Below, in pieces: positions 45,908-55,878 of a stretch of DNA of 64,000 nucleotides. The DNA is from Moniliella sp. 'wahieum' (taxonomy: Eukaryota > Basidiomycota > Moniliellomycetes > Moniliellales > Moniliellaceae). How positions within the stretch are numbered: position 1 is the stretch's first letter; every line of letters begins with the position of its first letter. The stretch is taken from assembly GCA_003971905.1 (NCBI GenBank), contig RSEE01000018.1:682001-746000 (forward strand), given 5' to 3'. Under the pieces are notes generated by a model. That model was not told the origin of the DNA. It did not search any database and saw nothing but the letters and a program-made list of their open reading frames with translations. Both the position numbers and the translations under genes were made by a program.

Positions 45908-47114
45908 AACCGCGACCGTACGCGGTATTGAGTTAATATGCCTTCTTCGGCCTGGATTATGCTCTTATGAAGGTACTCGCGGGCACAAGTGTTGCGTATT
46001 GTTGACCTCGTTATATCAAAATGCCTATACGTACCAGTCTCGATCTGGTACCTGTCGCTTGTGCGTGGATCCCACATGGCCTCCCATCCCCCTCGTATTG
46101 TCTTGCCACAGCGTGTGAAGAACGATATGGGTGGGGAATCTGCGGGCGTGAGGTCGATGATCCGACATCAAACATGCGAGAGCTGTTGTCCACAAATGTT
46201 GGTTCGAACTCACATTACCCCCCCCCCCCTCAAATCCCTACTTATCTACACAATTCCTCTCCATTGCTCGAGAGGCGTCACTGGGTCTTTACTATATTCT
46301 CTTTCGTACCATGTTGTGGAGCTTATATAGATGCGATGGGCTTAGACTCCGGTTGCACGGATGTAGACGTCCTTTGGCCTCGCTACATGGACTATGGATT
46401 AGGGTTATATCCTCTTCGAGACGCTGTGTGTCAGATGATGGTAATCCTGTGGTATGTATAGTAGTGTTCAATAGAAGGGAGGTACTACATTCCTCCCACA
46501 CACAAGTCAGCGTGAGGTGGGACGCCTTTAACCCACCAAACCCCTGTATTTTGGTTCGAATAGGATTGCATCCTTGGATACGTGCTCTCATATGGAGGCT
46601 AACATACATTCCATACCGGTACGTTCGTGATGCCAGAGCGTTCTGCCAATCACGTCTCTTCATATGTCTCCTGGCCTCAGGCCTCAGGTTGCATTAGATG
46701 CATAACGGGTGTGGCGGAGGCTTTCCAGTGAAGGCTCTAGGGGTGCTTTAAGGCTATTGTTCACCCCCTTTTTCTTTGCTCTCTCGCTCCATTTCCCTTT
46801 TCTGTTTCCTGTCTCCTTCCCTTCAGACGAAGACACGGAGCGCACCACTTTACTTTCATTCTTTGTTCATAGGCTGGTGCTCTCAAGTCGGGCTCGATAG
46901 CAGACTTGGAGTTACTATAGTAGACCGCATGACCAGAAGAAAGAATATACGCGCTACGCCATGATATAGACGTGCCGACAATCCACAATCCACACGCCAG
47001 GTTCGCGATTGTTGGCACCCAGGCACAAAGCAGGTGACAAGGTGGGTGGCAGACTGTGACGGTGACGAATGGCAGAGACAAAGGCAATCCGTCGGACGTC
47101 AGATCTCAGAATAC

Positions 47115-47131
47115 GAGATCTGAGATCTGAG
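47115..47131. repeat. AGATCTG heptad repeat
   Basis: Two AGATCTG units in tandem (TGA-GATC-TGA). Confidence 0.8.
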
Positions 47132-47217
47132 AATGGAAGGAACAGTGCCGAGGGCATGTCTAGTGCGTTCGGCCGAACAATAGATGTAGCTGAAACGTTC
47201 AAAGCATGCCCCGTCGT

Positions 47218-47255
47218 GCATCGAGCATCGTGCATCGAGCATCGTGCATCGATCG
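47218..47255. repeat. GCATCGA/GCATCGT alternating heptads
   Basis: Five units with 7-bp period alternate in the last base between A and T, giving a 14-bp superperiod. Confidence 0.85.
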
Positions 47256-47350
47256 CCAGCCCCTGAATCCTCTATCGATCACTTCGATCACTGAGTACTG
47301 ACAGGGAAACATTTGAAGTTGGAGCTGGAGTTCCAACTTGAAATTGAAGG

Positions 47351-47372
47351 CTTGAAGCTTGAAGCTTGAAGG
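47351..47372. repeat. AAGCTTG heptad array
   Basis: About three units of AAGCTT plus G. Another copy lies near 47450. Confidence 0.85.
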
Positions 47373-48183
47373 AGAGGAGTGCCAGAGAGTGGCTGCGGGT
47401 TTCCTCACCGGTCACCATGACCGGTGAAGCCGGTGGAACTTGAAGCTTGAAGCCGGTGACGAGATGCGGCCCCGGCGACATGTCACTGTGACAGGTGACA
47501 GTCACATGTGACAAGCGACAGATGACATGGACATGGCGAGCGGCCAGAGAGTGGAGCGGAATGGGATCTGGCCAGGGGCAGCAGCAGGCCGCAGGGGGGC
47601 GGAGCGAATTCGTGGACCTGCACCATGCAGTGCGTGCTGCAGCCGGGCGGCGCTTGGCGCGGCGGCAGAACGGCGGCCAAGCACGTGGCCGCCTGCGGAC
47701 CACTGCACTCCCACATGGTCCCGACCATGTGGCTCGGATTGCACTGCCGCTGTGCGCCGCCGCTCCGCTTGATAAGTGGGAGCGATTACCGCTCACCCGT
47801 GCCTCACCCGTCACCCCCTTGCCTGCCTGTGCGGGGGAGCAGCCCAGTACGCCAGCGGCGGCACTTGCTCAGGAACGGTGTGCGAATGGGAGAGTGGACG
47901 GCCGGCATGCTGGCGCCGTGCCACACTCTGTGCGAGGTTCGGTATATTCAGCCGAGATCGGGGCGCAGCAGCTGCGCAGTTGCCGTTTCTGCCCACGCGT
48001 GTGCTAGGCGCAGGCAGGCGCTGGCCGGCACTGGGTACTGGCGGCACACCCCTTGGGCTGCACGGGGCAACCATGCGTACGCACATCCACATGCTCCAGC
48101 AGCATGTGCTCTGCTGTGCTGTGCGCTCCCGTGCCTGGCCCCCGCCTGCCAGGGGGCGCATGCACACATGGCGCATGGCGGGT

Positions 48184-48214
48184 GATGCATGATGCATGAT
48201 GCATGATGCATGAT
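48184..48214. repeat. ATGCATG heptad array
   Basis: Four consecutive ATGCATG units about 240 bp upstream of the kinase start codon. Confidence 0.9.
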
Positions 48215-48454
48215 AACCAGCCGAGTGAGAGTACTCCCACTCAGTGTGTCCGGTCAGCAGTGGCTCACGCTCACTCGTCAAACCTTACGGCTTGGCTTGC
48301 TTGGCTCGTCTCCACCTCCTCTCCTGTTCCCTCCTCCCTTCCTCCTCCTCCTCTTCCCCTTTCCCCTTCTCCTCCCTCGACATCCCCGGCCGACTGGTAC
48401 GGCTCGGCGGCATCCTCTCCTCCGCTCCCGTCCTCTGCCGTTTCCGCCGCCGCC

Positions 48455-51400
48455 ATGCCCCTCCCCACCGAGCAGACCGACTTTGTCCGCAGTCATCTGC
48501 TCCCCGAGGACACCACCGCCCAGGGCTACTGGGCACAGCGCGGGCGTGCCGGCCTCGGCGGTCTTGCGCGCGACCAGGGCATATCCCACCGTTCAAAGGT
48601 ATCCGTCCCTGGCACCCGCCGCTTCGACCGCCAGCTCAACACCTCTCTTCGCTCCCATGCGTTCATGCAGGACGATGCCGACCTGTCCCCCTACGCAAAG
48701 TCCCTGCTCCAGCGTGAGGAAGCCAAGGCCAAGGCCTGCGCCGATGCTGCCGCCCGAAATCCGCCGTGCCCATGTGCCTCCTACGCCCATGGCTACCACT
48801 TCTACTAGCACCCCACCTCATCCCTCCTCCCAACACAGAGTTCATTCTGTCATCTGCGCGTCACCCCTCCCCGCTTACCTCGTTCAACCCTCTTCCCTCC
48901 GCTGCTGAGAACGAGGACGGGCGTTCTGTTTACCACACCCTACCGCAGTCATCCGACACTGCCGGCCTACTTCCGGCCTCAGTAGCCCATTATGATCGAC
49001 CCTTCTCATCTACCTTGCGTGGAGATCCTCAGCCCGGGCTCTCGCACCACCCTCCCCTGGCCCATCTTCCTTGGGTGGGCGAACTCATTCCTTCCCCCCT
49101 ACCAACACCCCATCGGATTCATTTTCGGGCCCCACGGCGTGTAACCGATGACTACTTGGCCTCCCGCCGTGCCAGTATGGCTGCTGGGTTGGGATGGCAG
49201 AATGTCGTTGACATCTTCTCTCCTGGTGACCGCCTGGGCCCTGGGTTGCACCATGACGGCTCCGAAATTCGTCAGGTACACTCACCGGAGGCCAACGAGC
49301 CCATTTGGGATATTGATTGCCCGCTGGAAGTGGTGCGTAAATTGGGCGAAGGGAGCTACGCGTGTGTCTACTTGGTGAATGAGGTATGCCCCGTAGCCAA
49401 GAGTCAACACAACGGCCCGCCGCGTCAATTTGCACTCAAGTGCTTGTGCAAGCGCGACCTATCCCCTGACATGATGTCGATGCAACGCCTTGAATCATCC
49501 ATCCGCCAATCCCTCCCTCGTCACGACAACATTGTCACTCTTTACTGCGCATATGAGACCCAGGATTGGTTTTTCCTCCTCTTTGAATACTGCCCCCGGC
49601 CAAGATCTATTTTATTGGTTGGAACAGGCTCACGAAATGCTGGAATACGAAATTGAAGATGGGTCCTACGTGCCTGGGATGGCAGAGTCACTTCAAGGAA
49701 ACGCCACACCCCGCGAGCCGCTTCTCTTGGCTACTACCTCGGGCTTTTCCATCTTGTCCTGGCAACGCCTGCATCTCATTAGCCATATGTTCCATCAAAT
49801 GTGCTTGGCCGTCCAATTTTGCCACGATCGTGGGGTTGCCCACCGGGATTTGAAACCGGAAAGCTTCATTGTGGAGGACCTCCGCCATCTCTCTTCCAAC
49901 GCTGATGAGTCCGAACAGGTGATTGTCAAGCTTACCGATTTTGGCCTTTCCACCAATCAGGAGCGCTGCCACGACTTTGTCTGTGGCAGCAAGCCGTACA
50001 TGTCGTATGGTAAGTTGGTACATCTTTTGACCCTTCCAGTAAAGACTAACTAACATTTTTTTAGAATGCTGCAATGAGACGTCCGTCGTTCGACCCCAAG
50101 TCAGCCGACGTATGGTCCCTGGGCATCGTTCTGCTCAACATGCTGTTTCACCGTAATCCCTTCCAGAGCCGTGCGCAGATGCTTGTCCCTCGTTTGCCGC
50201 CTTTGAGCGAGATCCAGTGGCCTTTCTATTGTCGGCTTTTGACGGACTGACACCCGCTGTGGCATCCTACTTGGCCACTCACGTCTTCACAAGATCTCAA
50301 ATGGCCCTCGCGTTTCGGCCGCCGAGTTGGGCGCCTGGGCGGCCAACTTGAGTGAACATTTGGGCATCTCGGACCCCCGGCAGCGTCCCACCTTGTCCCG
50401 TGGCGCTAGCATGGGTATCACTGCTCCCCTCTCACGCACCACCTCAGGGCCTGCCTACTCCTGTCCGCCTTCCGTTTCATCCGCCTTGCCCCAGACGGTG
50501 GAACACCTATCGGGTTTATCTTCCACTCTTCATGTGGCACCTCATGACTTGAACACCGCCGAGAAGGAGGGACTCAAGCTCCCTCTCCCTGTCAATCCCT
50601 CCTCTCGGTTTAATCTGGACAAGGGTTTTGCCCGTTCTTCCCGTCCGGAAGAGGTGCCCTCCATCTTCACCCGTCGTGGGGCACAGGGCAAGTTGACAGT
50701 TGCTACGTCGCACGCTGAACCGGTGGGCCCTCGTGGGGTGACGGCCATGTTTGGATCTCAAGAGGCGCTCGATTCCTCGGACGACGAAGTGGCTTCTGTT
50801 ACAAGCTCGGCCAAGCCCCGTCGGCGCAAGCGTGGCAACCGTAAAGGCTCCGTCGCTTCCTCTGCACGGAGGCAGCTCACCCCCCAGCCGTTGTATCCCA
50901 TCCCACTCCCGCCCCTCCCCCTCCCCTCTGCAACGGGACCGGGACGGGACAGGGACAGGGACAGGGGGAGAAAGCCGCAAGGCGTTACTACCGGCGAAAC
51001 CATTGCTTCCCAGCGAACAACCTCTTTCGTGGCGGGAGCGCACTCAGCCTACCCCGGGCACCACCCCGCGGACCAGCATGTCAAGCATGCGGTCCGGCCT
51101 GTCGGATGACCAGGTGAGCATGTACTCAACTGCGTCGGCTCCTGCCGAGGTCATTCGTCGTTCGCATGAATCGGCGATGAAACCATTTCGGCCTGCTGCG
51201 GTCCTTCAGCCCATTTCCGAACAGAGGGAGAAACCCAAGGCCATGCCAGGCCAACTGGATGCATCTTTCTTGGCGGACATGTATGGTGGATCATCCAAAG
51301 TGAGCCGCCCACATGGGTGCGGTCGACGGATCGTCGGCTGCGGTCGGGCATGGATCCCTATACCACCTCCCTCCCTTTCTATGGGGAGGCAGCACGGGAC

Positions 51401-51620
51401 ACCACTCATGGACCGTGCTCGATCGCGTCCCACACCTCCTAGGCGACAACCTCGCGGCCCTCTTATGGATGCTGGCTCCACTAGTGTCCCTTTCGGTCGT
51501 GCCCCTCATTCGCTGGGGTTTGCCCCAACGGATCATACCTCGTTGTCGTCCGCTCCCCTTGGCAGCTCGGCCCGGTCGCTGACCGAGTCGTCGATTGACA
51601 GCGCTAATTCGCTGGCATGA
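48455..51620 (+). CDS. Ser/Thr protein kinase, Ran1/Ksp1-like
   Basis: The kinase domain (about 49310-50230) shows the Gly loop GEGSYACVYLV, the catalytic Lys in FALKCLCK, LFEYCPGQDLFYWLEQ, HRDLKPESFIVED, DFGLS and, across a 55-nt intron (50010-50064), CGSKPYMSYECCN and ADVWSLGIVLLNMLFHRNPF. The CGS-x-x-YMS-x-EC activation segment and the ECCN/RNPF region resemble the fungal Ran1/Pat1 and Ksp1 kinases, which control meiosis entry or nutrient signalling. The N-terminal region (MPLPTEQTDFVRSHLLPEDT) and the long Ser-rich C-terminus, with a basic KPRRRKRGNRKG patch and a GRDRDRDRGRK run, are outside the domain. Frame breaks near 48760, 48800, 49600, 50085, 50240 and 51035. The end at 51620 is the stop of the last frame; coding-like sequence (RVDWESFTKFFAS) continues to about 51700 in another frame, so the true end may be later. 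Confidence 0.85.
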
Positions 51621-52422
51621 CTGCGAGCGACGTGACGCCCATCGATGGGCAGGGAAAAAGTCGAGTCGACTGGGAAAGCTTCACCAAGTTCTTCGCAAGT
51701 AAACTTCTACTCCTCCCTGGCCACCATGACATACCGTCCTTGCTGCCCCCCCCCCCCCTCCCCCCCCGTTCAATCCCTGCTATTTTTTTCCCACCTCGTC
51801 TATGGACCTTGTAGCCCTCCACTCGGATTCGTCCTGCGTACCCACCCTCATTCGTCGGTTTCCAACTTGCTCCCCCTAATGTGCTAGCCGAGTCCGCGCT
51901 CTTGCTCGAGGGGCAGCTTTTTCCTATTCATTCTTGTACTGTTCTTGGTTGATGTCAACCTTGAGATTCAACTCAACGTACTCATCGTTCAACGTTCACT
52001 CCTAGTGTATCGCGGCAAGCTGGGCCTGGCTGTAGATTCTGTTATTGCGGAAATCCCTGCTTGCAGGGACAAACTCCTATAGTTTCTAGACCGAGGATGC
52101 ACGCTCAGCTGCTCGCCTACTCTTTGCCCTAAGCTTCCTAAGTATCCATATCATTGAGAAGGCTTCTGGTCCAGGCAGGAGAAAGGCTTTGCCCCCAGGC
52201 TGGCTCACATGCGGCGTTTTTGCGACAGCTCACACCGACAAAAGTGGAGAACGAAGGCGTCGTGTCGCCAGTAAATCAGGATCATCTTGTTCCCGCCACT
52301 CGTCCTTGACGGACACGGGAGAGTACGCACTGATGGTGTATGAACTGAGTATTGATGGCTTATGGAATGGACTCAGGGTGGGATGTAGGATGATGACAGT
52401 AGAATACCCAGGCAGGGGAAGA
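51621..52422. other. Convergent 3' regions, no separate gene
   Basis: Lies between the ends of the kinase and hydrolase genes. It may hold the last codons of the kinase (to about 51700), then a C-rich run at 51750, TCAACGTTCA at about 51989 and no conserved frame. Confidence 0.5.
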
Positions 52423-54837
52423 TCAGCGTTTTTTGGTTTTGGTTTTGGCCTTGCTCTTGCTCTTGCCATGCTTGGTCTTGGCCTTGGGCGTGCGTTTGGA
52501 CTCAGCGGGTGGGCTGGAACGGGTACGACAGGTTCAGGCACAAGAGTCGATGAAAGTTCCGCTTCATCTGGCGGTGACACTGGTGCGATCTTCTGTGTTT
52601 CTGTTGCCACCAGTGTCCCCCGTTGACTCGGCCACTTCATCAGATGGCCGCGCCTGTTCGAGCGTGTCAAGACCCTCGCTTGCACCAAGCTCGGTGGGTT
52701 GCTCAACTGCACCCTCGGCGCTTGCCTCGTCTACAGGCTCACGCTCTTGGGTCCGAACAGGTTCAGGTTCAGGCTCCAGCTTGGGGGGAAGGTTCCAACC
52801 GGAAAGTGTCGGGGAACCAGCGCGGGGAGTGTCTGGCTCCACGGCGATCAACGCCGCATCGTCCGTCGTGGCAATCGAGGCGGGAGCAGAAGGACGGACG
52901 ACGGGATGGGTGTCCTCCTCGGTAGAAAGTGGCAGCTTGGCTTGAACGACACTGGATGAGTCGGGAACATCCACCACAACGATCGATTCGGCCAAGGCGC
53001 CGTCCGATTTCGCATCCTCTTGGGTCGAGCTTGGCAACTCAATCGTTCCCACTGGGGTTGCTTCTTTGCTGCTCTGTGTAGTAACCTCCTTGTCAGTCGG
53101 GGTAGCCTCGCCGCTGACCGGGGAGAGCTCCTCCTTGTCAGTCGGGTAGCTTCGCCGTTGACTGGGGAGAATTCCTCCTTGTTAGTCGGGGTAGCTTCGC
53201 CGTTGACTGGGAGAATTCCTCCTTGTTAGTCGGGGTAGCTTCGCCGTTGACCAGGGAGACATCTTCTTTGTCAGTCGGGGTAGGGGTGCTTTGGACGAGA
53301 AGAGATGGCTCTGTGCGAAGGCGCTGGGCTCGCTCATAATGGTTCACGAACCAGGGCCAAAGCAAATCGTAGTGCTTCTTGGAATTTCTAATCTCAAAGG
53401 GGATCGTGTAAAAGTCATGGGCATGCCCGGCGCAACATAGTGCTCCACATCTGTCCCTGCCAAGCGGGCACGGCGACGACGAAGAGCGTTCCTTCATCCA
53501 GCAGCGCCTCCGCTCCGCCATTGCCAATCCAAAGGGCGGGTAGCGAAGCCAGTTCCTCCGCCGCCAGGTAGTGCAGAGACAGCCAGGACTGGTATGGGCA
53601 GGCTGTTGGTCTTGATGTACTTCTGGCTCATCTCTAGGCAATCGGTACCCCACTCCATGTAGCGTAGCGTGACAATGTCGTGTCCCGCCGCCTTGGCCCG
53701 GCTTGGGAACAAGTCCCCCAAGTCGGCAACATGGAGCCAAGGGCTGAACAGGACGACTCCCGGGGTGGCAGGTGGTGGGCGCACTGGTTCTGTCCCTAAA
53801 ATGTCGGAAAAGTGAGCCACTTTGGTTGTCACCTCGGCCGGCGACAAGGATGGGTTGACAGCAAGGAACGATTGAGCAGTGGGGCCTCAAGATGGGGCCA
53901 CACGTCCCGCAAATAGCGGTTTAAGAGCAACGTCGCCATCGACCCATACGAGTCACCGCCCAAAGAAGACTTGGGAGGGTGTAGCCCAGCTCGAGCACCA
54001 AGTAGAGCCAGGCACCAAACAGCTGCGCCACCGTAGTGGGATACTTGGCGTACGGCCCCAAATCGTAATCGACCGTAAACACATCTATCTCCGCCGTGCG
54101 CGCCAACACACTGGCCAAGGTCGCGCCCATAAATGCATCTCCAGCACTAAAGCTGACCCCGGCGCCGCCATGACAGTACAGAAGGACAGCTTAGTACGTG
54201 TCTTGCAACTGTCGTGCGGCAGGGGCGGGCGCGACGTTGCACGCGAAAGATACCAGAAGCACTTGACGTGTCGCTTGGCAAAGCCAGGTTCGATCATTGG
54301 GCGCCCTCTGTAGAGAGGCGAGAAGGAGATCTGAGTGTCCAGGGGTTGGGTGGGGTCGCGAATCGCGAGTAGGCCACGCAGCCAATCCGCTGGAGGGGGC
54401 GACACAAATACTTCGTCCAGCCGATGGCCATGAAGGTGGCTCAAATGAGGCACCGTCTTGGTATCAGCCCAGATGCGGTTGCCATAAACTGCCCCATGAA
54501 AGAACCTGCATAAAAAACGCAACAACCCGTGTTGCCGTGTCGGAATGGCAGGCAGGAGCAAAGCGGATGAAGCCCATGCAGATGATGACGATGCGGACCA
54601 GGGTGGTACTGACCGCCGTCTTGAACGACCACGCTGGATGTTTGCGCATAAGGCAAAGACATTGCGCAGTACGACAAAGGGCGTGGCGATGACGACGGCG
54701 GGGACAGTTATGGTGTACTGGAGCAGGAGGCGCAGAAGATACAGCCACAGCCGACGGGGCGGGCGGTGAGCATGCCTGACGGCGTCGTACACGCCGGGGG
54801 GAACAGGCGACAAGGCAAGCGTCGACTGGATGGCCAT
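52423..54837 (-). CDS. Alpha/beta hydrolase (esterase) with repeat-containing C-terminal tail
   Basis: A probable carboxyl- or steryl-ester-type hydrolase of the HSL-like alpha/beta family. A short N-terminus leads to a hydrophobic segment (LLQYTITVPAVVIATPFVVL) that may anchor it in the ER membrane. Catalytic features: oxyanion motif YCHGGAGVSFSAGDAF (about 54175-54130), nucleophile elbow GGDSYGS (about 53955) and a candidate catalytic His in GHAHDFYTIPFEIRN (about 53430). The domain ends near WFVNHYERAQR. A long acidic tail follows, with four 45-bp repeats (53088-53265; unit roughly SPVNGEATPTNKEEF), and the protein ends with a Lys-rich stretch (KAKTKHGKSKSKAKTKTKKR) and stop at 52423. Start MAIQSTLALSPVPPGV at 54837. 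Several frame breaks, two of them inside the 45-bp repeats. Substrate unknown. Confidence 0.78.
53088..53265 (-). repeat. Four 45-bp coding tandem repeats
   Basis: Units 53088-53132 (45), 53133-53176 (44), 53177-53220 (44) and 53221-53265 (45). The two 44-bp units differ by one fewer G in a GGGG run. Each 45-bp unit codes for 15 residues. Confidence 0.92.
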
Positions 54838-55878
54838 GGTGTGTGCCGGTGGAGGCGTCAAAGCGCCGTTGGGAGACCTGAAGAGGGAGCGAGAGGTGAG
54901 CAAGGAGTTGGCTGAGCGCAACGTGGCGCCGGCTGGACTTGCAATTCTACCAGACACCGAGTTGTCCAGACGTGGAGGGCTGAGCACACGCCCCAATCGG
55001 ATTATCCGAGGCAGATGCAGCGCAAATAGACGTGGCTTGGCTTTCGGTGTGCCCCAGTGCGTCCCAGCCGAGAGCCGGTGGCGAGTAAGCGCGAAAGGAC
55101 GGCGCCGGTGGTTGGGGAGCTGGGATGCTTTCACCCGCTCGGGTTTGTGCTATCACCGTCACCGGGTTTTCCTGTTGCCGGTACGCGTAGTCTTCTCGAT
55201 CAATCCATTCCGCCTTCGGTCTCGTCTCCTCCTCGCTCAGTAGCTTTTCAACGTTCAAGTCGAGTTCACCGTTCAACGCCTTTTTAGCCCCCACAGGGCT
55301 GGAGAGAGTATGTGAAAACAAGGCATGGTGAGGCATGCATCACATGCTGGAAGTTGTGCTGTAATGTTTACCTGACTACTATGCTATAGTTGACTCGTCA
55401 GGGCCAGAACGTTGTGTCATCAATCGAATGGGAACGAGGGCAACAACGTTCGTCCAAGGGAAAGCGAAAGGAGACGAGGGAGAGACAAGAGACAGGACGG
55501 GAAGGCGAGGCGATGAGGCCTGAGAGGCTGAGGGAAGTCACTGCAGAGGCCTGAAGATGGGAACAACAAGGGATAAACAAGGCGGGATATCAAAGGAACG
55601 TCGAACCTCTCGTATTCAAGCGCCAATACGGTCGAGCGTGGCCTGGAGAGAAACCATTGGGTCCTCCGACTCCATATCTTCTCCAAGGTGGGTAGATAGA
55701 GGCGAAGGCCCAGGAAGAGAATAAGATGCCAAGAACGCAGCAGCATCCGTCGCGTCCAAATACACCGACCGTTCCCGCGGTCGGGGGGAAGAGCCGGCGT
55801 CAAAGTGAGTTGTCGTAGGAGAGGGCGCGGATAGGGGGGTGATGGGAATCGGGGATAGTACCCTCGGGGACGAGCCAA
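54838..55878. other. Intergenic region between two minus-strand genes
   Basis: Contains the likely promoter of the hydrolase gene and the 3' end of the RhoGAP gene. TCAACGTTCA is present near 55250 and TGAGGCCTGAG near 55523. Frames here are Arg/Pro/Leu-rich and not convincing. Confidence 0.5.

Larger units (their letters stand above)
45908..48454. other. Intergenic region, no gene seen
   Basis: A lower-GC part (46.0-47.0 kb) without coding signal is followed by DNA dense in heptad repeats (47.1-47.5 kb) and a GC-rich part (47.5-48.4 kb), probably the kinase promoter and CT-rich leader. AGGCCTC heptads occur near 46672. Frames are short and present on both strands. Confidence 0.5.

Noticed and set aside
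9268-48214. CRISPR array
   Set aside because: Heptad tandem repeats are far too short and have no spacers; the genome is eukaryotic.
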